DNA of 64,000 nucleotides from Acidobacteriaceae bacterium (GCA_003134815.1 PLCO01000012.1:92931-156930), one strand, 5' to 3'; shown: positions 46,166 through 56,811, counted from the stretch's first letter. Numbers and translations: made by a program. The notes: generated from the letters alone by a model not told the origin.

Positions 46166-47119
46166 CTACGCAAGAAGTTCCAGTTGAACGGGACGAACCT
46201 GGTCCTTAAGGGGAGGCTTCTTGCCGGACATGCTCTTTCGCATCTCTTGCGCGAATCGAATCACAAGCGGCAGCGCCAAATGGTCCGCATCGTTGTGGTG
46301 AACGAAGGCAGTGTCGGCAGTCCAGTGAATGCCGGCGATGGGCCTGGTCGTGAGAGCTGAGTCGATAGGCGTCCTCTGGTCGATGAGCGCGACTCCATAC
46401 CCGGCGCGAACCATCCATTGAATATCGACTGGAGTAGAAGCTGAACAGGAAACCTCCGGGACGATTCCAACTTGCGACAGCATTTCCATCAGTCGATTGT
46501 GCGCGGATGGATGCACGGCCGGGTCGCGGAATATTGTCAGTCGTTCAGCCAGATCGGAAAGGGAGACCTGGGCATTGCGTGCCAGAGGGTCTTCCTTTTG
46601 CATACACACTACCAATGGGTCGCGCGCGACTTGCTGCATCACCCAGTCTTGGCCGTCAATAGGCATCGGAAACAGCGCTCCGTCGAGTGTTCCTTCTTCA
46701 AGCCGGTGAAGCAAATGCAAGGGGTCGCCGCCTGACAGATGAATCAGGCAATCCGGGAACAGCCTGGCGTAGGCATCGCGAAAGAGCTGAAGAAGGTCTG
46801 GATTAATGAAAGACGAGAAGCCGAGTCGGAAGGGGGGCACCTCTCCTCGGTGAACTGCACGCGCCATGGCGATAATCTTGGTTCGTTTGAGGAGTGCTTC
46901 CTGGGCGTACGCGACGATCATCTGCCCTGGCGGCGTGATGCGCACGCCTTGGCGGGTTCGGATGAAGATCGGGAATCCGAGCTCGTCTTCGAAATCCTTG
47001 ACCTGTTTGCTGAGGGACGGCTGTGCAAGGAAGAGCCGTTCCGCGGCTCGTGTAATGGTGGCTGCCTCCGCCACTGCGACGATGTACTTCAAATGCCTGA
47101 ACTCCACGAGATCTGACAT
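46166..47119 (-). CDS. LysR-family transcriptional regulator
   Basis: MSDLVEFRHLKYIVAVAEAATITRAAERLFLAQPSLSKQVKDFEDELGFPIFIRTRQGVRITPPGQ; 317 aa. Confidence 0.92.
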   Translation of the reverse strand: MSDLVEFRHLKYIVAVAEAATITRAAERLFLAQPSLSKQVKDFEDELGFPIFIRTRQGVRITPPGQMIVAYAQEALLKRTKIIAMARAVHRGEVPPFRLGFSSFINPDLLQLFRDAYARLFPDCLIHLSGGDPLHLLHRLEEGTLDGALFPMPIDGQDWVMQQVARDPLVVCMQKEDPLARNAQVSLSDLAERLTIFRDPAVHPSAHNRLMEMLSQVGIVPEVSCSASTPVDIQWMVRAGYGVALIDQRTPIDSALTTRPIAGIHWTADTAFVHHNDADHLALPLVIRFAQEMRKSMSGKKPPLKDQVRPVQLELLA

Positions 47120-47272
47120 GGCATCGAACTCCTCTGCTTGAAGGTTGCGTTCCAAGGCCAGAAGTGAATCAACCATACGGAAGTCGATCTCAATGCCAGC
47201 TTCCTCAGAAAGTACCATCCGAGTCAATAAGGCACTTTTTTGTTCCCTTGGTTTGCAGCTTATCCGGTTCTT

Positions 47273-47315
47273 CCATAGACAAAAAGTATGGCGGCATAGA
47301 CAGGAAGTATTGGAC
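47273..47315. promoter_or_regulatory. Two-box operator-like element, copy B, between lysR and xis/int
   Basis: CCATAGACAAAAAGTATGGCGGCATAGACAGGAAGTATTGGAC; CATA-N9-TAT(G/T) boxes at 21-bp spacing. Confidence 0.7.
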
Positions 47316-47431
47316 GGCCGGCGCAATCCGCTGGAGGCTGAAAAGAAGTCGGGCATCGCGAACGCTGGATGCTCATGTTTCAGAGACCGCAGCAGAATTA
47401 AATTCCCGACGATCGATGAATGAGGTGAGCA

Positions 47432-47866
47432 ATGTCAACTGCAACAGCCAAAGTCAGAGACTTGTCCGAGACGCCAGCCACGAACGTGGTTTCCGCCAAA
47501 TTCCCGCCGGTATCAGAGAACGGTCGCACACTGATTCATGAAATTGAGCTGGCGCCAGTGCAAGAGCCTCCACTACGGCAAGTGTTTGAGATTGGGGCTC
47601 GTCGTTTCGATGCCGGTTCCCAACTGGAAGACAGAAACTCCGAGCAACCGAACCATGATGGCGAGCGTTTGTTGAACGCTCGGCAGGTGGCCGACAAATT
47701 GGGAGTGTCGGAGCGCTTTATTCGGGATCACACGACACGCCGATCTCCGAAAATCCCCGCCGTGAAACTAGGAAAGCTCATCAGGTACCGTTGCGCGGAT
47801 GTCGATTTCTTTATGGCTGAGCTTGGTACCTTGCCCCCTTCCCGTCGCCCCCGATTTGGTGTATGA
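47432..47866 (+). CDS. Excisionase/AlpA-like HTH DNA-binding protein
   Basis: LLNARQVADKLGVSERFIRDHTTRRSPKIPAVKLGKLIRYRCADVDFFMAE; upstream of the integrase. Confidence 0.82.
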   Translation: MSTATAKVRDLSETPATNVVSAKFPPVSENGRTLIHEIELAPVQEPPLRQVFEIGARRFDAGSQLEDRNSEQPNHDGERLLNARQVADKLGVSERFIRDHTTRRSPKIPAVKLGKLIRYRCADVDFFMAELGTLPPSRRPRFGV

Positions 47867-47918
47867 AAGAAGTGTTCTCCACGATCAGGGATCGACGCCG
47901 GGCTATAGGAGAACAGCC

Positions 47919-49217
47919 ATGGCAATGAAGTATCAGAAGGGCACCGTCTACCCTCGCGGGCGGAGGGTGAAGATGTGGTACGGCAGGTACACCGTGTACT
48001 TGCGCAATGAAGAAGGAAAGGAGGTTGGAAAGCGGCGCCATCTTCCGCTCTGCCCCAAAGCTGGAACGCCAAAGTGGAAAGCCGAGCAGATGTTGCACGC
48101 CCTCATTCTCAATGAGACTGGAGTCCCTGCCAAAACAGCCACGCCAACCGCAAGTGACTCGGCAACGTTCCGCTGGTTTGTAGAAGAGCGGTACATTCCG
48201 ATGCGCCAAGGAGCATGGAGTCCGGCGTATCGGAAGATCAATACCTACGAGATCAAGCACTACCTCGTGGGTCACTTTGGACGGGTTCCATTGATGCAAT
48301 TGGGCACGTTCGAAATCCAGGTCTGGCTGAACAATCTGGCAACGAAATACTCGCAGTCGGTTGTTCGCCACTGTTATTCCAACATTCGTTCAATCACGCA
48401 CATGGCCAAGAAGATGAATTTCCTGACCAGTGACCCCGCAGAGGATGTAAACATGCCGCAGACCAAACCGGTCGAAAAACCGCAAATGACGCAGAAGCAG
48501 ATTCTCGCGCTCATCGGCGGCATTCAAGACCTGCACGATCTGTGTCTGATGTACGTCGGCATTTTTTGCGGTCCACGAGCGAGCGAAGTGATGGGTTTGC
48601 AGTGGAAGTCCTGGACGGGGACCACCCTGGTCCCGCACGGCACTGCATTCGAAGGGCAGTTTTATCCTGGCCGCTTCAAAACGCGTTCGAGCCGGGCGCC
48701 CATCGGAGTTCCTGAACAGGTGCGACCGATCATCGAGGCATGGAAGAAGGCCGCTGCGGACCCCTCACCGGAGGCATTGATGTTTCCGACTTTCGGACGG
48801 GGTGAGCGAACTGGCCAGGCGGTCCCGCGCTGGGGCAAGAACTTCCTGCGGTGGCGGGTTCGTCCGATCGCCCAGAAGTTGGGAATTCCCGATTTCCTCA
48901 TCACTTTTCAGGTGATGAGGCGGACGCTTGGAACCGACCTCCAGGAGCATGGCACGCTCAAGGATGCGCAAGGGGCTCTCCGCCACGCGAGCATCCGGAC
49001 GACGGGCGATGTCTACATGCAGACGATCGAGAGCAGTGTGCTGAGCGCGATGAACTCCAGGACCAAGCAGATCCTGGCCGGCAACGAAAGACCGATCACA
49101 TCGAAGTCAAAGATGCCGGTTCAAAAGGCTCTCGTTCCCAAAGCGAGGAGATTGGCTTCAGGGGTTGTGCAGCAACTGGACCAAGTTGGACCAAGTTTTG
49201 AAGGGAGGGTGCTGTAA
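47919..49217 (+). CDS. int: Tyrosine recombinase / integrase of the ICE
   Basis: YVGIFCGPRASEVMGLQWKSW, FQVMRRTLGTDLQEHGTLKDAQGALRHASIRTTGDVYMQ (R...H-x-x-R...Y); ends next to tRNA-Asn. ATG at 47919 is the probable start. Confidence 0.9.
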   Translation: MAMKYQKGTVYPRGRRVKMWYGRYTVYLRNEEGKEVGKRRHLPLCPKAGTPKWKAEQMLHALILNETGVPAKTATPTASDSATFRWFVEERYIPMRQGAWSPAYRKINTYEIKHYLVGHFGRVPLMQLGTFEIQVWLNNLATKYSQSVVRHCYSNIRSITHMAKKMNFLTSDPAEDVNMPQTKPVEKPQMTQKQILALIGGIQDLHDLCLMYVGIFCGPRASEVMGLQWKSWTGTTLVPHGTAFEGQFYPGRFKTRSSRAPIGVPEQVRPIIEAWKKAAADPSPEALMFPTFGRGERTGQAVPRWGKNFLRWRVRPIAQKLGIPDFLITFQVMRRTLGTDLQEHGTLKDAQGALRHASIRTTGDVYMQTIESSVLSAMNSRTKQILAGNERPITSKSKMPVQKALVPKARRLASGVVQQLDQVGPSFEGRVL

Positions 49218-49229
49218 GTTGTTGATTAA

Positions 49230-49306
<77 letters not shown>

Positions 49307-49463
49307 TGTGTGGCGCTAGGTCGTCCATCCACTACGTTAGCAAACCTCGCGGAGTGCGTCAAAAGTCTCGCCAATACCGTCGGCAAGGCACACCGGCAAA
49401 TCCAGAGTCGCCACCGAAGACAGGAAGAAACGGTACCATGAGAACGCACTAGAAGGAGGCGCA

Positions 49464-50048
49464 ATGCCCCGAATCTCCCGCGTCGACCGCAGCGAGTTGG
49501 CCCCCGAAATCTCCGCCCTCTACGACAAGGTTTTTGCCCTGCGCGGCAACGTTCCCAACATGTTCCGCGTGATGGCTCACAGGCCAGAAATATTCGCCAC
49601 CATGCAGGCGCATTTCGCCGCGGTGTTGAATACCGGCACAGTTCCCACCAGGCTCAAAGAGCTGATCATCGTCCGCACCAGCCAGGTCAATGAGACGCCC
49701 TACTGTCTCGCCAGCCACACCATCCTCGCCCGCAACCTCGGCTGGACCGACGACCAGCTCGCCCATCTAGCCGACTGGTCCCGCCGCGACGACTTCACTC
49801 CTGCCGAAAAAGCCACGCTGCGCCTCGCCGAAACCGTCACCCGTAACGCCAACGCCGTTACCGACGATCAATTCGCCGAACTGCGCAGCTTCTACTCCGA
49901 TGGCGAAATTGTCGAGTTGCTCTGCGCCATCGGCCTCTTCAACTACTTCAACCGCTTCAACAACGCGCTCCAGATGGAGCCAACCAAGCCCGGCGAAGGC
50001 GGCGCACCGCAAGAAACGCCGGCAACCGAAGCCGCTGCAGCGCGCTAA
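49464..50048 (+). CDS. Carboxymuconolactone decarboxylase / AhpD-like family protein
   Basis: FRVMAHRPEIFATMQAHFAAVLNTGTVPTRLKELIIVRTSQVNETPYCLASHT. Confidence 0.85.
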   Translation: MPRISRVDRSELAPEISALYDKVFALRGNVPNMFRVMAHRPEIFATMQAHFAAVLNTGTVPTRLKELIIVRTSQVNETPYCLASHTILARNLGWTDDQLAHLADWSRRDDFTPAEKATLRLAETVTRNANAVTDDQFAELRSFYSDGEIVELLCAIGLFNYFNRFNNALQMEPTKPGEGGAPQETPATEAAAAR

Positions 50049-50166
50049 ACCCTGCACGAAAATGGGTGTCCCATCTGGGCGCCCTCTGGGCGGCGCGCTT
50101 TTGGCATAGCGCCAAGGGTGGGATAGCACGACCCTAAACGAAATTCATGAACTACATCGGAGTCCG

Positions 50167-50787
50167 ATGAAGCTTCAACTGCCTCCCGGCACTTTCGCCG
50201 CCTATCTCTTCGACTGCGACGGCACTATTGTCGACTCCATGCCTCTCCACTACATCGCCTGGACGCAGGCGCTGGGCGAGTGGGGCTGCACCCTCGACGA
50301 AGATCTCTTCTACTCATGGGGCGGCAAACCGCCCGTCGAAATCATCGCGGCGCTAAATCAGATGCGCGAACTCAAAATGCCCGTCGAAGCCGTCGCCGAG
50401 CGCAAGGAGAGCCTCTACTACTCCCTTCTCCCCGACCTCAAGCCCGTTCCTGAAGTGCTCGAGCACATCGACGCCCAGCAAGGCAGCATTCCATTCGCCG
50501 TCGTCTCCGGCAGCACCCGCGAATCGATCGTCAAATCGCTCACCACAGTCGGTCTTCTTGACCGCTTTCCGATCCTTATCGGCTCGGAAGACTACTCGCG
50601 CTCCAAGCCCGCTCCCGATGCCTTCCTTACCGCCGCCGCGCGTCTCAGCGTCGCGCCTAAAGACTGCCTCGTCTTTGAAGACACCGACATGGGCATCCAG
50701 GCCGCAACCGCCGCCGGAATGGCCTCCGTCCGCGTTCCCCAGCCCCGCGAGCGAAGCAACGGAACCGGCGTTGCCGCGCCTGCGTAG
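50167..50787 (+). CDS. HAD-superfamily hydrolase (beta-phosphoglucomutase-like)
   Basis: YLFDCDGTIVDSMPLHYIAW, FAVVSGSTRESI, DCLVFEDTDMGIQAATAAGM. Confidence 0.9.
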   Translation: MKLQLPPGTFAAYLFDCDGTIVDSMPLHYIAWTQALGEWGCTLDEDLFYSWGGKPPVEIIAALNQMRELKMPVEAVAERKESLYYSLLPDLKPVPEVLEHIDAQQGSIPFAVVSGSTRESIVKSLTTVGLLDRFPILIGSEDYSRSKPAPDAFLTAAARLSVAPKDCLVFEDTDMGIQAATAAGMASVRVPQPRERSNGTGVAAPA

Positions 50788-50816
50788 ACTGGAAGAAGAG
50801 TCGTCAGGAGACTGCT

Positions 50817-52340
50817 TTGTCTGCGAACGCCCTCGACAGGCCCTCACCAGCCGCTACCCGCAAGTCCGACCTCGCAATTCTCTTCGCCATCGCAGCCGCC
50901 ATCGCCCTCCTTCATCTCCTCACCAACAATCGCTACGGCTTTCATCGCGATGAGCTCCAGTTCCTTTCGGACGCACGCCATCTCGACTGGGGTTTTGTCG
51001 CCTACCCGCCCTTCACTCCGTTCATTGAGCGCATCGGGCTCAGCCTCTTCGGCCTTTCCATGGTCGGCCTCCGTCTCTTCTCGGTCCTCGCGCAGGCTGC
51101 CGTCATCGTCCTCGCCGGCCTCATGGCCAAAGAGCTAGGCGGCTCGCGCTTCGCTCAGGTCATGACCGCCATCGCCGCAGCCTTCTCTCCGCTCCCACTC
51201 TTTCAGGGCACTGAGTTTCAGTACTCCTCATTCGATCTTCTTTGGTGGGTGCTCATCGCGTACCTCGCCATCCGCCTCCTCAAGTCAGACAATCCTCGCT
51301 GGTGTTTGGCCATTGGCGCGGTCGTCGGCGTCGGCCTCCTCACCAAATACGCCATCGCCTTCTACATTGCAGGCATTCTCGCCGGGCTCGCCCTCACGCC
51401 CGCGCGCCGTTTCCTCATGAGCGTCTGGTTTTGGGCCGGCATCGCCCTCGCGTTCCTCATTTTTCTGCCCAATCTCCTCTGGCTCGCGCACCACAACTTC
51501 GTCTCCTACCACTTCCTTCAGCACATCCACGTTCGCGACGTCGGCGAGGGTCGCGCCAACGGATTCCTGAAAGGCCAGTTCCTCATCTGTGCCAACCTTG
51601 CCGCCGCGCCCCTCTGGCTCGCCGGCCTCATCGGCTTCCTGCGCAACCGCCGCTACCGCATGATCGCCTTCATGTATTTGGTTCCCCTCGCGCTCTTCTA
51701 TTTCGGCAAGGGCCGTCACTACTACATGGCGCCGGCCTATCCCATGCTGCTCGCCATGGGCGCTGTCCTCGCCGAGCGCTGGCTCAATTCCCTGCCCCGC
51801 CGGGGCCGCCGCACCATCGAAGTCGCCTACTTCTCCGCCTTCGCATTGGTCTCAGCTTACGTCTGCGCCATCGTCCTTCCGCTTCAATCCAGCGGACCGC
51901 TCAGGAACTACGCTCTCAGCCACAATGGCGACCTGCGCGAAGAAATCGGCTGGAACGACCTCGTCCGCACCGTCGCGCAAATCCGTGTTTCCCTGCCGCC
52001 CGATCAGCAGGCACATCTCGGCATTACCACCGGCAACTACGGCGAGTACGGAGCCATCGAAATCCTCGGCCGCGCCTATGGCCTCCCTGAGCCAATTGGC
52101 ACAACCAACTCTGAATGGCTTCGCGGTTACCCCACCCCACAGCCCACCACGCTCATCGTCATCGGCCTGGGCGAGAAGGAAGCGAACTCACTCTTTACCG
52201 GCTGCCGATGGGCTGGCCACAACGGCAACTCCGAAGGCGTGCGGAATGAAGAAAGCCAGTACCACTCCGATATATTCGTCTGCGGGCCGCCGCGCCAGCC
52301 CTGGCCCCAGCTCTGGCAAGAACACAAAGACTTCGGATGA
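50817..52340 (+). CDS. Glycosyltransferase family 39 / ArnT-like membrane protein
   Basis: Multiple TM; NNRYGFHRDELQFLSDARHLDWGFVAYPPFTPFIERIG. Confidence 0.82.
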   Translation: MSANALDRPSPAATRKSDLAILFAIAAAIALLHLLTNNRYGFHRDELQFLSDARHLDWGFVAYPPFTPFIERIGLSLFGLSMVGLRLFSVLAQAAVIVLAGLMAKELGGSRFAQVMTAIAAAFSPLPLFQGTEFQYSSFDLLWWVLIAYLAIRLLKSDNPRWCLAIGAVVGVGLLTKYAIAFYIAGILAGLALTPARRFLMSVWFWAGIALAFLIFLPNLLWLAHHNFVSYHFLQHIHVRDVGEGRANGFLKGQFLICANLAAAPLWLAGLIGFLRNRRYRMIAFMYLVPLALFYFGKGRHYYMAPAYPMLLAMGAVLAERWLNSLPRRGRRTIEVAYFSAFALVSAYVCAIVLPLQSSGPLRNYALSHNGDLREEIGWNDLVRTVAQIRVSLPPDQQAHLGITTGNYGEYGAIEILGRAYGLPEPIGTTNSEWLRGYPTPQPTTLIVIGLGEKEANSLFTGCRWAGHNGNSEGVRNEESQYHSDIFVCGPPRQPWPQLWQEHKDFG

Positions 52341-52494
52341 CCCGGCGTCGCACTCTCTTCGCGTTCCTCGGGAAAACAATGGGGGGGAGGAATGCCCGCA
52401 TCGGTGAGGCTGTAGCCGGGGCTCGGGCAATTTGAATCGGCGCGGCTTCACTCGCTAACTTGCTAACTCGCCGCCTCGCCAACTTGCCGCCTCG

Positions 52495-53283
52495 CTAGTA
52501 CAGCAGGACTGCCACCCGGTACGCCGTAAACGATCCGCCGGAAATCTGCGCCGCGCAACTGCCCACTGCCGCCTGCCGGAAATTCCCCGAAGCCAGCCGG
52601 TCTGCCAGCGCCTCCGGCAACTGGCTCAGGTCCGCATCCTGCCAGCGCATCACAAAGCGCGGCATCTCGCCGCCCGACGCGCGCGGCATTCCCTCGTCGG
52701 TCGCGCACGCCGCACGCGCCAAACTCGGATCGCGCAGAATCGCCACTCCGCCCGCCCGAACCAGCGCCGCCACGCGCGCCTCCACCTGCGTCGTGCTCAT
52801 TTGCTCCACGGCCCGCGAATAATCGGCCACAGCGTATAACACTCCGCGAGCAGCCACGACGGCAATTCCCACGCGGTCCACCTCGGGGCTAAGTAAGTTC
52901 GCACGATGCCCCGGCGAATGCATCCACTCTTCGTGGATCGCGCTGCCCGATGGTCCAGTGGCGACATTCTCCTCAACCACGCTGAAGTGCGCGCCGGCCC
53001 CCGCAGTTCGCGCGCTCAGGTCCGGCTCGCCGCTGTACTGGTGCGAGATCGGCCCCTCTTCCGCCATGCGCAGGCAGTGCCGCAAAGCCGCGGCCGCCAG
53101 CGACTGGTCCCACACAAGGGGGCCCACTCCCGCCTGCGCACGCGCCTCGTTCGCCAGCGCACGAATCTCTTCTGCCTCCGCCGGCAAATTGCCTGAGCTG
53201 GCATGCGAACCCTGGGCCGCGATTTGTGCCGCAACCAGCGCAGGAAGCGCGGCGAGAAGAAACGTGCGCAAAAAGATCTTCAT
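52495..53283 (-). CDS. CAP-domain (SCP/PR-1-like) secreted protein
   Basis: IRALANEARAQAGVGPLVWDQSLAAAALRHC...VVEENVATG...HEEWMHSPGHRANLL. Confidence 0.88.
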   Translation of the reverse strand: MKIFLRTFLLAALPALVAAQIAAQGSHASSGNLPAEAEEIRALANEARAQAGVGPLVWDQSLAAAALRHCLRMAEEGPISHQYSGEPDLSARTAGAGAHFSVVEENVATGPSGSAIHEEWMHSPGHRANLLSPEVDRVGIAVVAARGVLYAVADYSRAVEQMSTTQVEARVAALVRAGGVAILRDPSLARAACATDEGMPRASGGEMPRFVMRWQDADLSQLPEALADRLASGNFRQAAVGSCAAQISGGSFTAYRVAVLLY

Positions 53284-53430
53284 ACTGCCTTAGACCCGGC
53301 GCTCGCGCGCATGTCGCTCTATTCTTTTCCGGAAGGCTGGTCTGTAGGCCCCGCCGTCCGCGCTTTTTTGTTTTCTGCAGAGACAACGGCCGCGAAATCC
53401 CGCATGGAAATGCGCCGGCCGGTCACACTT

Positions 53431-54795
53431 CTAAGACGGGACCGGATCTTCCGGCTCAGCCTCCGCGCTATCGAGAGCGGGCTTTCCCTCGTTCAGATGG
53501 TTACGCCGTGCGACCCAGGGGAAAAGAAGAAGTGCCGGCAGTCCCACGACGCTCGTCATCGCGAAGAACCATGCCCAGCCCATCTTCTCTGACAACCATC
53601 CCCCTGAGGAGGCCACAACGGTGCGGCCGAGCAATGTAATCGAGGAAAGCAGTGCGTACTGAGTCGCTGTCGCCGTGAACGCGGGCGAGCATAGGCTCGA
53701 AATATAAGTGATCAGCGCGGTCCCTGCCATTCCGCCCGTGATGTTCTCGGCGGTGACACATAAAGCCAGATAGCCGATGCGATGTCCACCCACAGCCTGC
53801 AGGACAAAAAACAGGTTCCCCGCCGACTGCAATATCCCACAAAGGATCAGCGAGCGGAGGATTCCGTACCGCGTCGTCACGACTCCGCCCAGCATCACCC
53901 CGGCCACAATGGAGAAAAATCCGAACACTTTCGATGCGGCAGCGATCTCAGGGAGAGAAAACCCCAGCGCTATGTAGAGAGGCGTTGACATCACTCCCGC
54001 CATCGCCTCGCCCAGCTTGTATCCGAAGATGGCGACGAGGATGACGGGCCACAGCGGCCGCTGCATGAAATCGCGAAAGGGGACGATCACAGCGTTGAAG
54101 ACTGCATGGCGAACGGCGATCCAGCCCGATTGCGCCGCGTGTGATCGCCCAGCCGGGACTTCCGGCTCGGGGCCAAATAAAAATGCCAGCAGTCCCACAA
54201 CCATCAGCGCAGCCATGGTGGCATAGGCCGCAAACCATCCGGCGTAGGCCGCGATCAACAAGCCTCCGGCGCCGGAAACCAGCATGCCGATCCGGTAGCC
54301 TGCCTGGACCATGGCTGCTCCGGGCGCCTGCTGATCGCCCGTCGTGCTCTCCACGCGCCAGGCGTCGATCACAATGTCCTGGCTCGCCGAAAGAAATGCA
54401 ACAAGCACTGCGAAGGCCGCCATCAGACGCAGGTTATGCTTCGGATCCGAAGATCCCAGGGCAAGAATTGCGCCAATGAGAAGGATCTGGATCGTGATTC
54501 CCCAGCCGCGCCGCCGCCCCAAAGGCAGCGGTGGGGGGACCCGATCCATGATGGGCGCCCATACAAACTTGAATGCGTACGATGTGCCCACCAGGGCTAT
54601 CGCGCCGATGGCTGCGCGCCGCACTCCGGCTGTCGCCATCCACGCTTGAAGAGTTGAATACGTCAACAACAGCGGCAACCCGCTCGAAAACCCGAGCGCA
54701 AGCACCTGGAGCACGCGGGGCTCAGTATAGGCAGCCAACGCGCGCCGCCAGTTGGTTCGGGTTTGTGCGTGCTTGGTTGCCGGGTTTTCGTTCAT
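53431..54795 (-). CDS. MFS transporter, AmpG-like
   Basis: 12-TM pattern; RVLQVLALGFSSGLPLLLTYSTLQAWMATAGVRRAAIGAIALVGTSYAFKFVWAPIMDRVPPPLPLGRRRGW. Confidence 0.85.
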   Translation of the reverse strand: MNENPATKHAQTRTNWRRALAAYTEPRVLQVLALGFSSGLPLLLTYSTLQAWMATAGVRRAAIGAIALVGTSYAFKFVWAPIMDRVPPPLPLGRRRGWGITIQILLIGAILALGSSDPKHNLRLMAAFAVLVAFLSASQDIVIDAWRVESTTGDQQAPGAAMVQAGYRIGMLVSGAGGLLIAAYAGWFAAYATMAALMVVGLLAFLFGPEPEVPAGRSHAAQSGWIAVRHAVFNAVIVPFRDFMQRPLWPVILVAIFGYKLGEAMAGVMSTPLYIALGFSLPEIAAASKVFGFFSIVAGVMLGGVVTTRYGILRSLILCGILQSAGNLFFVLQAVGGHRIGYLALCVTAENITGGMAGTALITYISSLCSPAFTATATQYALLSSITLLGRTVVASSGGWLSEKMGWAWFFAMTSVVGLPALLLFPWVARRNHLNEGKPALDSAEAEPEDPVPS

Positions 54796-54854
54796 CTCGA
54801 TTTGCGTGCGCCTTCTCTCAGCCTACCTCCGCCGGCGCAGCTTATTCTGAAAAC

Positions 54855-55334
54855 GTGAAGCTCGGAATCATCTCCGATACCCACGGTCTCCTCCGCCCTG
54901 AAGTCGCTCCCGCCCTCCATGGCGTCGACCGCATCCTCCACCTCGGCGACGTCGGCAAAGCCTCCATCCTCGATGACCTCGGCAAAATCGCTCCCGTCAC
55001 CGCCATCCGTGGCAACGTGGACCGCGAAGGCGTCTGCGGCAAACTGCCCGAAACCGACGTAGTCCTCATCGAGAACCCTCCCCACGCCGGCCTCTACCTT
55101 TACTTGCTCCACGACCTCAAGACCCTCCACCTCGACCCCGCAGCAGCGAAATTTGCCGCCGTCCTCCACGGCCACACGCATGTGCCAAATTTCATCACGA
55201 AAAAAGGCGTCCTCTACTTTAACCCTGGCTCCTGCGGCCCGCGCCGCTTCGAGCTGCCGGTAACGGTTGGACTACTGACAGTGCGCCCAGACGGAAAGTT
55301 GGACCCTAAGATAGTCACGCTAAGCGTAGGTTAG
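54855..55334 (+). CDS. YfcE/MJ0936-family metallophosphoesterase
   Basis: GTG start; MKLGIISDTHGLLRPEV...LHLGDVG...AIRGNVDREG...LHGHTHVPNF...NPGSCGPRR. Confidence 0.9.
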   Translation: MKLGIISDTHGLLRPEVAPALHGVDRILHLGDVGKASILDDLGKIAPVTAIRGNVDREGVCGKLPETDVVLIENPPHAGLYLYLLHDLKTLHLDPAAAKFAAVLHGHTHVPNFITKKGVLYFNPGSCGPRRFELPVTVGLLTVRPDGKLDPKIVTLSVG

Positions 55335-55454
55335 GCAGGGATAACTTCCGGTTTGTCGGTGACTCAGGACTAAAGCCAAAGTTGGTCCTTCCAAATCCAA
55401 TCTCCGCCTTCTGAAGTGTCTATAATTGGCGGCGATCACACATGAGGGATCGCA

Positions 55455-56111
55455 ATGAGCACAACACCCAACGAAGACAAGAAAGAAGAACGGAAAGCGT
55501 ATAAGGCCCGACACGGGCGCGAATCTTATACAAAGTATAGCGAGGCCAAAAAACAGGGCATGATTGCGACTGCGCTCGACCGCTACAGATCAGAGACGCC
55601 TGAGCAAAGGCTACGCAGGAATGCCCTCTGGCGGCAGGCTTGGGCTAGGCGCAAGCGGAAGGCCGAATTAGCCAAAATGTCGGAGGAGCAGCGCAAGCGC
55701 GAGGTTGAACGCTGGGATAAGCTAGCGCCCGAGGAGCGGGAGGCTGAGAATACGCTGGAGCACAGGCTGTACACGATGAGTATGAATGCCATCGATGATC
55801 TAGGGACAGACACTCCTGATCGCTCACTCTCAACAAAATGGTCGTATAGTCGTGACAAAAAAGTGCGAAATGCAGTAAGGAGGCGCGCCAAGGGCAAGTG
55901 CGAGTTTTGCGGCAAGCCCGGATTCATGGGACAGAGCGGTAAACCGTATTTGGAAACCCATCATGTGATAGCTCTATCGGATGAAGGTGCCGACAGGCTG
56001 ACGAATGTCATCGCCCTCTGCCCGAACGATCACCGAGAAGCTCATTTTGGCAAGAGATGTGCTGCAATCGAAACCGAGATGATTCTGAAACTGAAGGCCA
56101 TAAACCGCTAA
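55455..56111 (+). CDS. HNH endonuclease
   Basis: KGKCEFCGKPGFMGQSGKPYLETHHVIALSDEGADRLTNVIALCPNDHREAHFGKR. Confidence 0.88.
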   Translation: MSTTPNEDKKEERKAYKARHGRESYTKYSEAKKQGMIATALDRYRSETPEQRLRRNALWRQAWARRKRKAELAKMSEEQRKREVERWDKLAPEEREAENTLEHRLYTMSMNAIDDLGTDTPDRSLSTKWSYSRDKKVRNAVRRRAKGKCEFCGKPGFMGQSGKPYLETHHVIALSDEGADRLTNVIALCPNDHREAHFGKRCAAIETEMILKLKAINR

Positions 56112-56163
56112 GCAGCAGGGCTCTGTTCGGATTGCCGCAAACTCGGAAGTTACTCGACCGCAG

Positions 56164-56811
56164 CTACCCCCGCATCCTCGGATTGACCCACCGGTACACC
56201 ACATCCGTGCAGAAATTCACCAGCACGTATGTCAGCCCGATCGACAGCAAACACCCCTGCACCAGCGCGTAATCACGGTTCGAAATCGTGCTTACGGTTA
56301 ACCGCCCCAGCCCCGGCCAACTGAAGATCGTCTCCGTCACGATCGCACCGGCCAGCAGCGCGCCAAATTGCAGCCCGACCACGGTCACAATCGGCACCAG
56401 CGCATTCGGCAACGCGTGCCGCCACACGACTGCCGTCTCGCTCAAGCCCTTCGCCCGCGCCGTGCGAATGTATTCATGCCCCAGCTCCTCGAGCATCGCC
56501 GTCCGCACAATACGCGTCAGAACCGCCGCGAGCGATGCGCCCATCGTCACTGCCGGCAAGACAAGATAATGCCAATCAATCAAGCCAGCCCAACGAGATC
56601 CAGCCCCACTCGCATTCGCTCCCGAAACCGGCAACCAGCCAAGCTCGATGGAGAAAATAAGAATCAGCACCGGCCCCAGTGCGATGCCCGGCACGCTCAA
56701 CCCAAACAGCGAAACGACCGACAGCGATTGATCCACCCACCGCCCGCGCCGCACCGCCGCCAGAGTTCCCGCAGGCAGCGTGAGCGCGAGGCGTATGAGG
56801 GTCTGCTTCAT
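56164..56811 (-). pseudogene. N-terminally truncated DppB/OppB-type ABC transporter permease
   Basis: LAAVRRGRWVDQSLSVVSLFGLSVP...RIVRTAMLEELGHEYIRTARAKGLSETAVVWRHALPNALVPIVTVVGLQFGALLAGAIVTETIFSWPGLG is the C-terminal ~2/3 of the family; first ~100 aa and first TM are absent. Confidence 0.7.
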
